This document shows, piece by piece, positions 41,355-50,981 of a stretch of 64,000 nucleotides of DNA. A program made the translations under genes and the position numbers. Position 1 is the stretch's first letter. The number at the start of each line of letters is the position of its first letter. The notes under the pieces were generated by a model. It saw only the letters and a program-made list of their open reading frames with translations, was not told the DNA's origin and did no database searches. Origin of the DNA: VXPQ01 sp965223485 (GTDB lineage: Bacteria; Bacteroidota; Rhodothermia; Rhodothermales; VXPQ01); NCBI GenBank assembly GCA_965223485.1, contig OZ244993.1, positions 2,108,001-2,172,000 on the forward strand, given 5' to 3'.

Positions 41355-43580
41355 ATGCGAATCGTTCAATCCATCCGCACATGGGGATGCATGGCAGCCG
41401 GTTTGGCGCTGGTGTTGTCGCTGGCCGGGCCCATTGAGGAGGCGAAAGCCCAGTGGATCCCGAAATGGCTCAATGTTGGTGACTTCCAGAGTTGGTACTT
41501 GTCCGGAGGAGCCAATCCGGAAAGAAGCAATGTGGTCTGGAATTATCCGGCCATCCGGCCCAATGCGGGCTATAGCCGCTGGAAGGGATTCTGGGTCGGG
41601 GCAAAAAACGTGCAGGATGTGGAAGGCGGGAAGACGTTCCCCATTCGCATTTCGCACACGGGGCCCCGTGTGCCCGGCATCGGGGAGGTGTTCAGTGTTT
41701 CACATGTCCTGTATTCGCGATACGAACCGACGACGGTGCAGGTGGACGGGTTCGACACGTTTCTGCAGCCCGTGATCCCTGACCAGATCGATTCCGGCCT
41801 GGCGCCCGACCGCATGGTAGTCTCGGAGATCAATAGCTCCATCGGCTTGACGATAAACCGGTCAGCAATGCAGTGGAGCCATCCGGACCACCAAAACTAT
41901 CACCTTATCGAGTATACGTTTGTCAACACGGGCAACCAGGACGGCGACCCCGATATCGAGACGGAGAATGATCTGGAGGGCGTTTACGTCATGTTCCTCG
42001 AACGCCCGACGGGCACCGGATTTGCGGGCGCCTGGGGCAACAGCGCCGGCGGAGTCGCCTGGGGGCAGTACACCATGAACGACGCCGTCGGCGATGGCCT
42101 CAGCGATTACGGCGTCGATTTTCGCGCGTCGTTCGCATGGCTGGGCAATGTCAAGGAAGCTACCGCATACCCGGCGAACACGCTTGGCAACCCCTTCTGG
42201 ACCAACCACAGGTGGAATGTGATACCCGACGATACGTTGGGCCGCCTTGGCAGTCCCAACTTCACGGGCGTCGTGACCGTTCATGCGGATACGGAGGCGC
42301 ATGCCGAAGGAGGATCCTCGTCCGATGACCGGGGGCAACCGAGCATGGTATCGTATTTGAACTCGGACTTCGGTTCTCTCACCAGCACCTCGGATCACAA
42401 CAACGAGACGAACATGGCGTTGGAGTACCAGTGGTTCGAGTGTGGCTCCGCGCCGGTACCCACCGGGGCGGTTGCCGAGCCGGGCACGCCGGGATGCGTT
42501 CCACGTAGCTGGCCGACACAGGCACGACTCGTTCAAGGGCAAACGGCGAGCACCCCCTATGACGAAGACCCCGACTTCGCCAACCAGACGGCTGACCCCA
42601 CCTTTGGCGGCGGCGCTGGCGGCTTTGGGTTTGTACAGGCCTTCGGACCCTACGACATTGCGTTTGGCGAGGAGGTGAAGGTCGTCATTGCGGAAGGCAT
42701 TGCGGGACTGAGCGACGAAGCAGCGTGGGACATCGGCCGGGCCTACAAATTATCCGGCTGGGATGACGACATGATTTTCGAGTTCGACGCCAACGGTAAC
42801 GGGGTGATCGATACCGACGAGGCGATGACGAAGAATGAGTGGTTTATGACGGCGCGCGATTCGATGTTTCAGATGTTCCAGCGAGCCATCGATAACTACC
42901 GGGGAGGGTTAAATGCACCGCACCCGCCCGCGCCGCCCTCCTCGTTCATCGTGACGTCCGGAACGGATAAAATCAACATCGCGTGGACCGCCCCGCAGTC
43001 ACCGGCCACGTGGGAACTCTACCGGGCCCAGAAGCACTACTCCGGGGTTGTGACGGCTCTCGAAGTGGGGTCTGACGGGCTGGCCGTGCCGGATCGCGCG
43101 CGCGCGTATGCACTGGTCCAGACCCTGGCGGGCGCTGCGACGAGTTATGAGGATACGGATGTGGTGCGGGGTGGCTCCTACTTCTACTACCTGCAGGGTG
43201 TCGGCAGCGACGGTTCGAGGACCAATCGCTACTATGCGCAGACCTACAACCCCGCGTTCCTGCGGCGTCCGCCCGGGCAATCGCTGAGCGAGGTGCGCAT
43301 CGTTCCGAATCCCTATCATCTCGGCGCCGATCCGGCCGTACGTCTTGATGTGCAGGATCGTATGGCTTTTTACGAGATTCCCGGAGAGTCTCGTATTGAG
43401 ATATACTCCGAACTGGGCGAGCTGATCAGGACCATCGATCACCTTGACGGAAGTGGTGATGAATTCTGGGATATGACGACCTCTTCGCGGCAGGTGGTTG
43501 CGAGCGGCATTTACATTGCTGTCATCACTAACCTCGCTACGGACGAGCAAGCCATCCAGAAATTCATCGTCATTCGATAG
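41355..43580 (+). CDS. Array B large secreted protein with T9SS-like C-terminal domain
   Basis: 741 residues, homologous to the array A protein at 24755. The signal ends EAKAQ near residue 33. Shared blocks are WLNVGDFQSW, GFWVGAKNV, NYHLIEYTFVNTGNQDGDPDIE, WGQYTMNDAVGDGLSDYG, FGPYDIAFGEEVKVVIAEG and the calcium-loop-like DANGNGVIDTDEA. A fibronectin-III-like region (PPSSFIVTSGTDKINIAW) precedes the C-terminal T9SS-type domain (VRIVPNPYHLG, IEIYSELGELIRTIDHLDGSG, SGIYIAVITNLATDEQAIQKFIVIR). One Cys pair (about 42432-42496) sits in the middle. A PorV-like gene follows, as in array A. Confidence 0.75.
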   Translation: MRIVQSIRTWGCMAAGLALVLSLAGPIEEAKAQWIPKWLNVGDFQSWYLSGGANPERSNVVWNYPAIRPNAGYSRWKGFWVGAKNVQDVEGGKTFPIRISHTGPRVPGIGEVFSVSHVLYSRYEPTTVQVDGFDTFLQPVIPDQIDSGLAPDRMVVSEINSSIGLTINRSAMQWSHPDHQNYHLIEYTFVNTGNQDGDPDIETENDLEGVYVMFLERPTGTGFAGAWGNSAGGVAWGQYTMNDAVGDGLSDYGVDFRASFAWLGNVKEATAYPANTLGNPFWTNHRWNVIPDDTLGRLGSPNFTGVVTVHADTEAHAEGGSSSDDRGQPSMVSYLNSDFGSLTSTSDHNNETNMALEYQWFECGSAPVPTGAVAEPGTPGCVPRSWPTQARLVQGQTASTPYDEDPDFANQTADPTFGGGAGGFGFVQAFGPYDIAFGEEVKVVIAEGIAGLSDEAAWDIGRAYKLSGWDDDMIFEFDANGNGVIDTDEAMTKNEWFMTARDSMFQMFQRAIDNYRGGLNAPHPPAPPSSFIVTSGTDKINIAWTAPQSPATWELYRAQKHYSGVVTALEVGSDGLAVPDRARAYALVQTLAGAATSYEDTDVVRGGSYFYYLQGVGSDGSRTNRYYAQTYNPAFLRRPPGQSLSEVRIVPNPYHLGADPAVRLDVQDRMAFYEIPGESRIEIYSELGELIRTIDHLDGSGDEFWDMTTSSRQVVASGIYIAVITNLATDEQAIQKFIVIR

Positions 43581-43645
43581 ATATGCGGTCACAGCGGCTT
43601 CTACCCGTTGCTTGCCAAACCGAAGCCTCAAATCGAGGAGATTCA

Positions 43646-44683
43646 ATGACACATTGCAACCACATGAAACGGATCGGCATTCTGGCGCTTCTTCTTTTCC
43701 TTGCGCCGGGGGCGTCTGCTCAGATTACCGCGGAGGATGTCGGCACGGACAAACTCGCGCAAACGAGTTTCAAGTTCCTGGAGGTATCCCTCAGCCCCCG
43801 CGCTGCGGCCTTGAGCGATGCGATGACAGCCGCCGATTTTAATTCGTCGGCCGCCATGTTCTACAACCCGGCGGGTATGGCACGGCTGGATCGTCAGTTC
43901 AGTGCGGGTTTCGGGATCACGAACTGGATCGCAGACATTACGTACAATGCTGCAAGCGCTGCGGTGAACACGAATTACGGGGTATTTGGGGCGTCGCTGA
44001 TGTTTTCCGACTACGGAAGCGATATCATCGGTACGGTGGTCGCCGCCACTGAGAGAGGATATCAGGAGTATAGTGAGTTGGGCGTACCCAACCCGAGTCC
44101 GTCATCTATGGCGATCGGCCTGGGGTACGCCTTGGCTGTGACCGACCGATTCTCTGTGGGCGGCAATGCGAAGTACGTTTCCCAGGATCTCAGCGCGGCG
44201 GTGGTGTCGGCGGACGGGATGACCGAAGAAAACAAGGTTTCCACGACCGCATTCGACTTCGGGATGCTCTACAAGACGGGTTTTCGCAGTCTGAATCTTG
44301 CCATGAGCGTACGGAATTTCTCCAGAGAGCTCCGGTATGTGGACGAGAATTTCGAGTTGCCGCTGACCTTCAATGTGGGCGTGTCAATGAATATGCTTGA
44401 TCTGACTGACATGGATCCGAATATGCACGCTTTCCGGCTTTCGGTGGAGGCGGAGCGCCCGCGCGACTTTGCCGAACAGCTTAAGGCAGGCGGTGAGTAC
44501 ACGCTGAGGAACATTCTGTCGTTACGGGCTGGATACACGTATCCGACCGACGAGCAGAGCTACAGTTTCGGAGGAGGGTTGCAGTACGGCACCTCGGTCG
44601 TCGGTTTCTCGGCGGATTACGCCTACACAGAATTCGGCATCTTCGGCGCCGTTCACCGCATGGGCGTCAGTTTGACCTTCTGA
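43646..44683 (+). CDS. Array B PorV/PorQ-family outer-membrane protein
   Basis: 345 residues, homologue of the array A PorV-like protein (shared NFSRELxY, LTDMDPNMHAFRLSVEAERPRDFAEQLKAGGEYTL). The family block near the N-terminus is TSFKFLEVSLSPRAAALSDAMTAADFNSSAAMFYNPAGMARLD. The ATG at 43646 lies 7 nt after GAGGAG and gives a signal peptide ending ASAQ. Barrel strands alternate to the terminal VSLTF. It is predicted to act as a shuttle or anchor for the preceding secreted protein at the outer membrane. Confidence 0.85.
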   Translation: MTHCNHMKRIGILALLLFLAPGASAQITAEDVGTDKLAQTSFKFLEVSLSPRAAALSDAMTAADFNSSAAMFYNPAGMARLDRQFSAGFGITNWIADITYNAASAAVNTNYGVFGASLMFSDYGSDIIGTVVAATERGYQEYSELGVPNPSPSSMAIGLGYALAVTDRFSVGGNAKYVSQDLSAAVVSADGMTEENKVSTTAFDFGMLYKTGFRSLNLAMSVRNFSRELRYVDENFELPLTFNVGVSMNMLDLTDMDPNMHAFRLSVEAERPRDFAEQLKAGGEYTLRNILSLRAGYTYPTDEQSYSFGGGLQYGTSVVGFSADYAYTEFGIFGAVHRMGVSLTF

Positions 44684-44743
44684 GTGACGACGCACCGGTC
44701 TTCGTAACCGCCCCGGGTCTTTTCCGGCATTTCTTTTTTCTTG

Positions 44744-46519
44744 ATGACCTTCCCGGCGGTGCGTCTGCGTGAGGACATCTGGGTAGCGATTTTCATCGCG
44801 ACAGGGTGGGGGATTATCGGCGGATGCGGAGGGGATGAGCAGGGAAATCCGCCCGAGGGGCTTCTGCCCATTGCATTTCATGATGTAGCTCCGGTCGCCG
44901 GTCTGGGCGATTTCCGGCACGAAAACGGAAGCGAAGATCGTTTCTGGTTTCCCGAACAGATGGGCGCCGGGGGCGGGTTTGTGGATTACGACGGAGACGG
45001 CTGGGAAGACATTGCATTGGTGGGTGGGGGAAGTTTGTCACCGACGGGGCCGGCGGGCGTACGCGCCTTGCGCCTTTTTCACAACAACAGGGACGGGACG
45101 TTTACGGACGTTACCCGTGAAGCGGGGCTGGACGATGCCCGCGCTTGGGGAACCGGGGTAACCGCAGCCGATTACGACAACGACGGCGATCAGGATATTT
45201 TTCTTGCGGCCTTCGGAGAGAATCTGCTTTTCCGCAATGATCCCGGGCCGTCAGGGGCACGTTTTTTTACCGAGACTGGACGTGCCGCAGGCGTGGCAGG
45301 TCCCCCTGGATGGAGCAGTTCGCCGCTCTTTTTTGACGCCGACCGGGACGGACATCTCGATCTCTACGTGCCCGGTTATGCCGTGTGGTCGCTTTCCAGT
45401 GACATGGAATGTTTTCGGGCGGACGGACGACCGGATTATTGCCGCCCCGCCATGTACCCGGGCGCCCGGAGTTATTTCTACCATAACAACGGAGACGGTA
45501 CGTTCACCGAGCGTACGCACGCAAGCGGTTTTTCGGATACGCCCGGCAAGTCGCTGGCTGTTGCCGAATGGGATTTTAACGAGGACGGCTGGTCTGACCT
45601 GGTGGTGGTGAACGATGGGGAGCCGGACCTGTTGTACATCAACGACGGACGCGGCGCTTTCACCGAGCAAGGAGTTTACAGTGGCATTGCCTATGGGGAA
45701 CACGGGGAAGCCCGTGCCGGGATGGGCGTGGATATCGGGATCGTGGATACGACGGACATGCCGTCTGTTTTCGTGGGCAATTTTTCCAGTGAGATGATCG
45801 GGGTATACCGGCGTACGGCGAGCGGGTGGTTTACGGATCGTGCGGCGGCGTCCCGCATCGGGAGGCCCAGTCTGACCACGCTGGCTTTTGGGGTGTTGCT
45901 CTTTGACGCCGAGTTGGATGGCGACCTTGACCTGTACGTGGCTAACGGGCATGTGTACCTCGATCCGATCGATGGGTCGGCATACAGGCAGCCGCCGCAC
46001 CTGTTTGTAAACGAGGGGGGCGGAACGTGGGTGGATATGGCTGATTCCATTGGCGGCGTATTCAGGGAGGCTATGGTAGCCCGGGCTGTGGCAAAGGCCG
46101 ACTATGACCGCGATGGAGATGTGGACTTGCTGGTGACTGAAAACAATGGTCCGGTCCGCCTGTTGCGCAACGATTCGTCCGGCGGGGGCAATGTGCTGCG
46201 TGTACACCTCGAAGGGCGCCCGGAGAATGGGACGGGCAGCCGCGATGCGCTGGGTGCTCAGGTGACGGTCACAGCAGGCGGTGTGCGGCAGGTGCGCCGG
46301 GTGCGGACAGGTTCCGGATATCTCTCGCAGTCGGAAAAGACCCTGACGTTCGGCTTGGGGCCGGCGGATCGGGTCGATACGCTCACCGTGCGATGGCCGG
46401 ATGGTCGGATAGTTCGTCATACCGGATTGGCAGCCGGCCATGAGGTGCATCTGCTTGAAGGGGAGGATATCGTGTCCCGGACTGCATTGCCTGTCGCCCG
46501 TAGCGAACCGTCTCCGTAG
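44744..46519 (+). CDS. Array B CRTAC1-type FG-GAP/ASPIC-UnbV lipoprotein 1
   Basis: 591 residues. Lipoprotein signal with lipobox IGGC near residue 28. The FG-GAP calcium loops are DYDGDGWEDIALVGGG, DYDNDGDQDIFLA, DADRDGHLDLYVPGYAVW, DFNEDGWSDLVVVND, DAELDGDLDLYVANGHV and DYDRDGDVDLLVTENNG. The ASPIC/UnbV end has HLEGRPENGTGSRDALGAQVTVTAG and RRVRTGSGYLSQSEKTLTFGLG. A TTG directly before the ATG (44741) could also be read as start. It corresponds in position to the first CRTAC1 protein of array A. A TPR lipoprotein follows, not a second CRTAC1 gene. Confidence 0.85.
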   Translation: MTFPAVRLREDIWVAIFIATGWGIIGGCGGDEQGNPPEGLLPIAFHDVAPVAGLGDFRHENGSEDRFWFPEQMGAGGGFVDYDGDGWEDIALVGGGSLSPTGPAGVRALRLFHNNRDGTFTDVTREAGLDDARAWGTGVTAADYDNDGDQDIFLAAFGENLLFRNDPGPSGARFFTETGRAAGVAGPPGWSSSPLFFDADRDGHLDLYVPGYAVWSLSSDMECFRADGRPDYCRPAMYPGARSYFYHNNGDGTFTERTHASGFSDTPGKSLAVAEWDFNEDGWSDLVVVNDGEPDLLYINDGRGAFTEQGVYSGIAYGEHGEARAGMGVDIGIVDTTDMPSVFVGNFSSEMIGVYRRTASGWFTDRAAASRIGRPSLTTLAFGVLLFDAELDGDLDLYVANGHVYLDPIDGSAYRQPPHLFVNEGGGTWVDMADSIGGVFREAMVARAVAKADYDRDGDVDLLVTENNGPVRLLRNDSSGGGNVLRVHLEGRPENGTGSRDALGAQVTVTAGGVRQVRRVRTGSGYLSQSEKTLTFGLGPADRVDTLTVRWPDGRIVRHTGLAAGHEVHLLEGEDIVSRTALPVARSEPSP

Positions 46520-46579
46520 CGCCTGCGTTTGCATACGCGGCGGCCGGGATGCGGCAAGATGATTTTCTGAAGGAGTCTC

Positions 46580-47821
46580 ATGCGTAACGCAAGTACATGG
46601 ACAGGCCCCCTGGGGGTCTTTATTGTTTTGATGGCAGGGGGATGCGGCCCTGAGGCGGATGCCCCGTCCCGGACGGAACTGGTGCGTCGCAACACCGACC
46701 CGAAAGCCGTGGAATTTTTACTCAATGCCCAGCAGGCATTCGAGACAGGGTATTACAGCGCAGCGCTTGTACTGGCGGACAGTGCAGCCGCCTATGCGCC
46801 TGATCTTGCCGATATTCCATTCATGCGCGGGCGTACCCTGACGGCGCTTCGGCAGCTCGATCTGGCTACGGAAGCCTACGAAAAGACGCTGGAATTCGAC
46901 CCGGAGTATCCGGGCGTGTGGTTCAATATGGGCAATAATGCCTATATGTACGGCGAGCCGGCAGAGGCGCTTGCGCTCTACCGGAAGGAACGCGGCGTAG
47001 CGGAAACGACGGACTATCTAACGCAACTCGGCCGGGCCTATGCCGACACGGGCAAACCCGACAGCGCTCGCTGGGCGTACGAACGGGCCGTTGCAGCGGA
47101 CTCCTCCAGCCCGACGGCGTACATGTGGCTTGGACAACTCTATGAAGACGCAGGAGATTTCGCGGAGGCTCTTTCGTACTCCGAACAAGGTATTGCGCTG
47201 GACCCGGATAATCTGAACTATGCGTACGTGTACGGGGTGCAGCGTTTGCGCAACGGCGATCTGGAAGCTGCTGCGGAAATCCTGACGCGGGTGGCCGACG
47301 GGATTCCCTGGCACTATCCGGCGCACTATAACCTCGGGCAGGCGTTGAACGGCCTCGGGCAGGCGGAGCGGGGCGCGCAGTATCTTGCCCGTGCCGATAC
47401 GCTGCTTTCCATGCAGCAGGAGGTCGAGCAGTGGGTGGAACGAATCAAGACCCAGAGCACGGAACCCCTGCTCTGGGTTGAGTACGGCGAGGCGCTACGC
47501 AGGTCGGGTCGTATGGAAGAAGCTATCGAGGCGCTTACGGTGGCCTTTTCGCTTCGCCCGCAGTGGCTGGAACTACAGAACAACATTGCTAATTTGTCCC
47601 TCGCCGCGGGGGATACGGCCTCGGCGCTTGGGCGGTACGAAGCGTTGCTTGAGGTTGCCCCGGATCAGCCGGACGTATGGCTGAATCTGGGTACGCTGCA
47701 TGCGCTGGCCGGCGACTACGCGGAAGCCCGGACCGCATGGGAAACGGTGCTCCGGCACGCTCCCGATCATGCGGAAGCGAAATACTACCTGACACAATTG
47801 CCCCGGTCGTCCACGCCCTGA
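46580..47821 (+). CDS. Array B TPR lipoprotein 1
   Basis: 413 residues, start after AAGGAG. The signal ends in the lipobox MAGGC. About ten TPR-like repeats run to the end, including TAYMWLGQLYEDAGDFAEALSYSEQG, nearly identical to the array A protein, and the family stretch GIPWHYPAHYNLGQALNGLGQAERGAQYL. It follows the CRTAC1 gene by 60 nt. It is probably a periplasm-facing or surface scaffold for the FG-GAP proteins. Confidence 0.87.
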   Translation: MRNASTWTGPLGVFIVLMAGGCGPEADAPSRTELVRRNTDPKAVEFLLNAQQAFETGYYSAALVLADSAAAYAPDLADIPFMRGRTLTALRQLDLATEAYEKTLEFDPEYPGVWFNMGNNAYMYGEPAEALALYRKERGVAETTDYLTQLGRAYADTGKPDSARWAYERAVAADSSSPTAYMWLGQLYEDAGDFAEALSYSEQGIALDPDNLNYAYVYGVQRLRNGDLEAAAEILTRVADGIPWHYPAHYNLGQALNGLGQAERGAQYLARADTLLSMQQEVEQWVERIKTQSTEPLLWVEYGEALRRSGRMEEAIEALTVAFSLRPQWLELQNNIANLSLAAGDTASALGRYEALLEVAPDQPDVWLNLGTLHALAGDYAEARTAWETVLRHAPDHAEAKYYLTQLPRSSTP

Positions 47822-47912
47822 CGGAAATATCCGTTATCGTGTATTGTCTTCACATTTTTCGTATGTCGCGGCCCTTGCGCGGATTGTTTTCCGAACCGCC
47901 CCGTTTCGAACC

Positions 47913-49697
47913 ATGTTCCGATTCGCGTTGTACAGCGTTCCGTCCCGGTCGCGATTTCCGGCGCTTCCGTTCCTGGCGTTTTTTCTGATCGCCGGAGTCG
48001 GGTGTGCTCCGGACGAGGAGGGCTCTGCCGGGGCTTCGGCGGTTTCTTCTTCCGATGTATCGCCGGATGGACTCTGGTTTGCGCATGTTACGGAGGAGGT
48101 GGGCTTGGGCGCTTTTCGACATGTTACGGGTGCGTTCGGGGAGATGTGGTTTCCGGAGACGATGGGAAGCGGCGCCGGTTTTCTGGATTACGACGGGGAC
48201 GGTTGGCAGGATATCGTACTGGTCTCGGGGGCCGTATGGCCGGATCGCGACGAGATTTCGCCGCCGGCGCTCCGACTGTATCGTAACGAAGGAGGTTCGT
48301 TCTCGGACAGGACGGTCGAAACGGGTCTTGCGGGGCTGCGCGCTTACGGTATGGGCGTCGCCATTGCCGATTACGACAACGATGGCGATCCGGATATATT
48401 TCTCAGCACAATCGGGCGAAACCTGCTATTGCGCAATGATCGGAAAGCGAGCCCGGAACGCTTCGTTACGTTCGTTGAGGTAGGGGGGCAGGCAGGATTG
48501 GGTGATCGGGAGGAATGGAGCGCTTCGTCGATTTTTTTCGACGCCGATCTGGACGGGGATGCAGATCTGTACGTAGGCAACTATGTCGCCTGGTCGCCGG
48601 AAACGGATATCTGGTGTACGATCGACGGGGAAACGAAAACCTATTGCACGGCGCAATTCTATGACGGACTCCCTGGCCGTTTCTATCGCAATGACGGGCA
48701 CGGGGCGTTCAGCGACCGGACGGTCGAGGCCGGCTTTCTGCCGATGCCGGGCAATACACTGGGCGTCGCCGAGTGGGATTTCAACGAGGATGGATGGCCG
48801 GATATCGTGGTGGCGAACGATATGCAACGGGATTTTCTGTACATGAATGACGGGAACGGCGTATTTACCGAACAAGGAGTCGCAAGCGGTATTGCGTTCG
48901 ACGAGAACGGCAAGGCGCGCGGCGGCATGGGAATAGATGTCGGGGTGATCGACGATACGGGCGCGCCATCCGTCGTCATCGGTCATTTCACGAATGAAAT
49001 GATCGGGGTATATCGCCAGATTGCCCCCGGTCTTTTTCTTGACCGGGCCGCGCAGTCCCGGACAGGGCAATCCTCGCTTCCGACGCTTACCTTCGGGCTG
49101 GGCCTGTTCGACGCCGATCTCGACGGGGATATGGATATTATGCTGGCCAACGGGCATATCTCGCCGGATATCGAGGGGTTGTCGGAGGGCGTGTTTTATC
49201 GTCAGCGCCCCCAGTTGTTTGTCAATGAAGGCGACGGTTTTTTCAGCGAACATACGCCTGCTCCTGCCGGTCCCATGGCTGGACGCGCTCTGGCCCTGGC
49301 CGATTATGACCGCGACGGCGATGAGGATATCCTGATTACGGAGAACGGGGGGCCAGTGCATCTTCTCCGTAACGATACGCGCGCTGGCGGTTTTTTGCGC
49401 GTACGTCTGGAAGGAAGCCGGGCCAACCGCGATGCCCTCGGTGTACATGTGACGGCTGTTGCAGGCGATCGACGGATGCAGCGGCGTGTGCGGACCGGGT
49501 CGAGCTACCTTGTTTCTTCGGACAAGACGCTGACGTTCGGGTTGGGTGCGGCTGCGCAGGTGGATACGCTCGTAGTGCATTGGCCTGGCGGCGAGACAGT
49601 GAGGTATGCGAACCTGCCTGCCGGGCGCGAGGTACATATTGTCGAGGGATCGGATGACGTAGAAACCGTTATTTTGGGGAATCAACCTCGTCCTTAA
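47913..49697 (+). CDS. Array B CRTAC1-type FG-GAP/ASPIC-UnbV lipoprotein 2
   Basis: 594 residues from the ATG at 47913; a TTG at 47844 in the same frame would add 23. The lipobox is AGVGC. FG-GAP loops are DYDGDGWQDIVLVSGA, DYDNDGDPDIFLS, DADLDGDADLYVGNYVAW, DFNEDGWPDIVVAND, DADLDGDMDIMLANGHI and DYDRDGDEDILITENGG. The ASPIC/UnbV end has RLEGSRANRDALGVHVTAVAG and RRVRTGSSYLVSSDKTLTFGLG. It lies between two TPR lipoprotein genes, the interleaved order that distinguishes array B. Confidence 0.85.
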   Translation: MFRFALYSVPSRSRFPALPFLAFFLIAGVGCAPDEEGSAGASAVSSSDVSPDGLWFAHVTEEVGLGAFRHVTGAFGEMWFPETMGSGAGFLDYDGDGWQDIVLVSGAVWPDRDEISPPALRLYRNEGGSFSDRTVETGLAGLRAYGMGVAIADYDNDGDPDIFLSTIGRNLLLRNDRKASPERFVTFVEVGGQAGLGDREEWSASSIFFDADLDGDADLYVGNYVAWSPETDIWCTIDGETKTYCTAQFYDGLPGRFYRNDGHGAFSDRTVEAGFLPMPGNTLGVAEWDFNEDGWPDIVVANDMQRDFLYMNDGNGVFTEQGVASGIAFDENGKARGGMGIDVGVIDDTGAPSVVIGHFTNEMIGVYRQIAPGLFLDRAAQSRTGQSSLPTLTFGLGLFDADLDGDMDIMLANGHISPDIEGLSEGVFYRQRPQLFVNEGDGFFSEHTPAPAGPMAGRALALADYDRDGDEDILITENGGPVHLLRNDTRAGGFLRVRLEGSRANRDALGVHVTAVAGDRRMQRRVRTGSSYLVSSDKTLTFGLGAAAQVDTLVVHWPGGETVRYANLPAGREVHIVEGSDDVETVILGNQPRP

Positions 49698-49861
49698 CGG
49701 TCCAGCATGCGTATTCCGGACGTATCCGGCTAATGCGGAGCATGAGGGATTGCGTCCATACATGCACAACCGTCAGGTATTCGATGTGATTCTCTTATTT
49801 TCACCGGGCTCCTGCATGCGGGGATGCACTACAGGGAATCGTTCCCGCGAATCCATTTGTA

Positions 49862-50977
49862 ATGTCCAAACCTTTGCCGATCATATCTGTAGCAGGGTGC
49901 TTTTTTGCATTTCTTGCACTCGTCGGGTGCGGGAAGCAGGTGCAGACGCCGGCAGAACGCCTGCAGGCGGCTGACGAAGAAGTCAGAAGCCTGCTTGTGG
50001 AGGCGCGTGAGGAAGAGGCGGCAGGACGGTATGTGGAGGCTCTTGCGCTTGCAGACAGCCTGCTGAATCATGCGCCCGATCTGCCGGAGGCGCACATGCT
50101 TCTGGGGAGCATTCTGATGCATACGTACCAGCTCGCTTCGGCGGACGAAGCCTTTGCGCGTGCCGTGGCGCTGGATCCGTACCTGCGCGACGGCTGGTTC
50201 CGGCGAGGGCATGTAGCGTTTGAGGAGGGACGGTACAGTGAGGCGATCCGCCGGTACCGGCTTCAGCGGGAAGCCATTCTGTCCTCGCCGGAGCATGTCC
50301 GGGTGTTTTACCGGCAGACGGATGTTGCCGTGCTGTCGCAAGCATGGGCGCAGACGGGGCGTACGTACGAATTTTTGCACCTGCCGGACAGTGCGGCATG
50401 GGCATACCGGGAGGCGCTTATGCATGATTCAACCAATGCGCAGGTCCATGCCTGGTTGGCTGAGTTGTACGATGAGGCGGGTCGGACGGAAGAGGCCCTT
50501 CCTCATGCGTACAAGGCATGGGGGTATGATCGGGAGAATACGGACTTTGTATACCGGTTCGGCGCATTGCTGCTCAAAACCGGGGATGCGGAGAGTGCGC
50601 TTCCCTTGTTGGAACGTGCGGCGTACGCAAAACCCTGGGAGTCCACCTTCCGGTACAACTATGGGCGTGCTTTGATTGCGCTTGGTCGTGTGGAAGAAGG
50701 CCAGCGTCATGTGGACGTCACGGAAGCTTTGCAGGACCTTGACGATGAGATCGCGCTGGCTCGCGCCACTGCCGCGCGATATCCCGACGATCCGGCCCGG
50801 TGGCGTGCGCTCGCCAACTGGCTTGCTCTTGCCGAGCGTCACGACGAGCAACAACAGGCGCTTGCCGTAGCCCGGGTCGCCTCCCGGGCCGCTGCTGCCC
50901 GGAAGCGTGCGGAAGAAGCAGTGGCGGAAGAAATTCCGCCCCCGGAGCCACCCGTACCTGACGCCATCAACAGATAA
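49862..50977 (+). CDS. Array B TPR lipoprotein 2 with Ala/Arg/Glu-rich tail
   Basis: 371 residues, lipobox LVGC near residues 20-23. It has TPR repeats homologous to the other array proteins (YVEALALADSLLNHAPDLPEAHMLLGS, AQVHAWLAELYDEAGRTEEALPHAYKA, AKPWESTFRYNYGRALIALGRVEEGQRHV). Where its relatives carry the last TPR pairs, it ends in a charged helix (ASRAAAARKRAEEAVAEE) and a proline-rich tail (IPPPEPPVPDAINR). It is therefore a shortened, diverged member. The next TPR gene starts 4 nt after its stop. Confidence 0.83.
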   Translation: MSKPLPIISVAGCFFAFLALVGCGKQVQTPAERLQAADEEVRSLLVEAREEEAAGRYVEALALADSLLNHAPDLPEAHMLLGSILMHTYQLASADEAFARAVALDPYLRDGWFRRGHVAFEEGRYSEAIRRYRLQREAILSSPEHVRVFYRQTDVAVLSQAWAQTGRTYEFLHLPDSAAWAYREALMHDSTNAQVHAWLAELYDEAGRTEEALPHAYKAWGYDRENTDFVYRFGALLLKTGDAESALPLLERAAYAKPWESTFRYNYGRALIALGRVEEGQRHVDVTEALQDLDDEIALARATAARYPDDPARWRALANWLALAERHDEQQQALAVARVASRAAAARKRAEEAVAEEIPPPEPPVPDAINR

Positions 50978-50981
50978 CGCC

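Noticed and set aside
28199..49697. Enediyne-type natural-product cluster because of the UnbV name
   Set aside because: There is no polyketide synthase or tailoring enzyme; ASPIC/UnbV domains are common in FG-GAP surface proteins.
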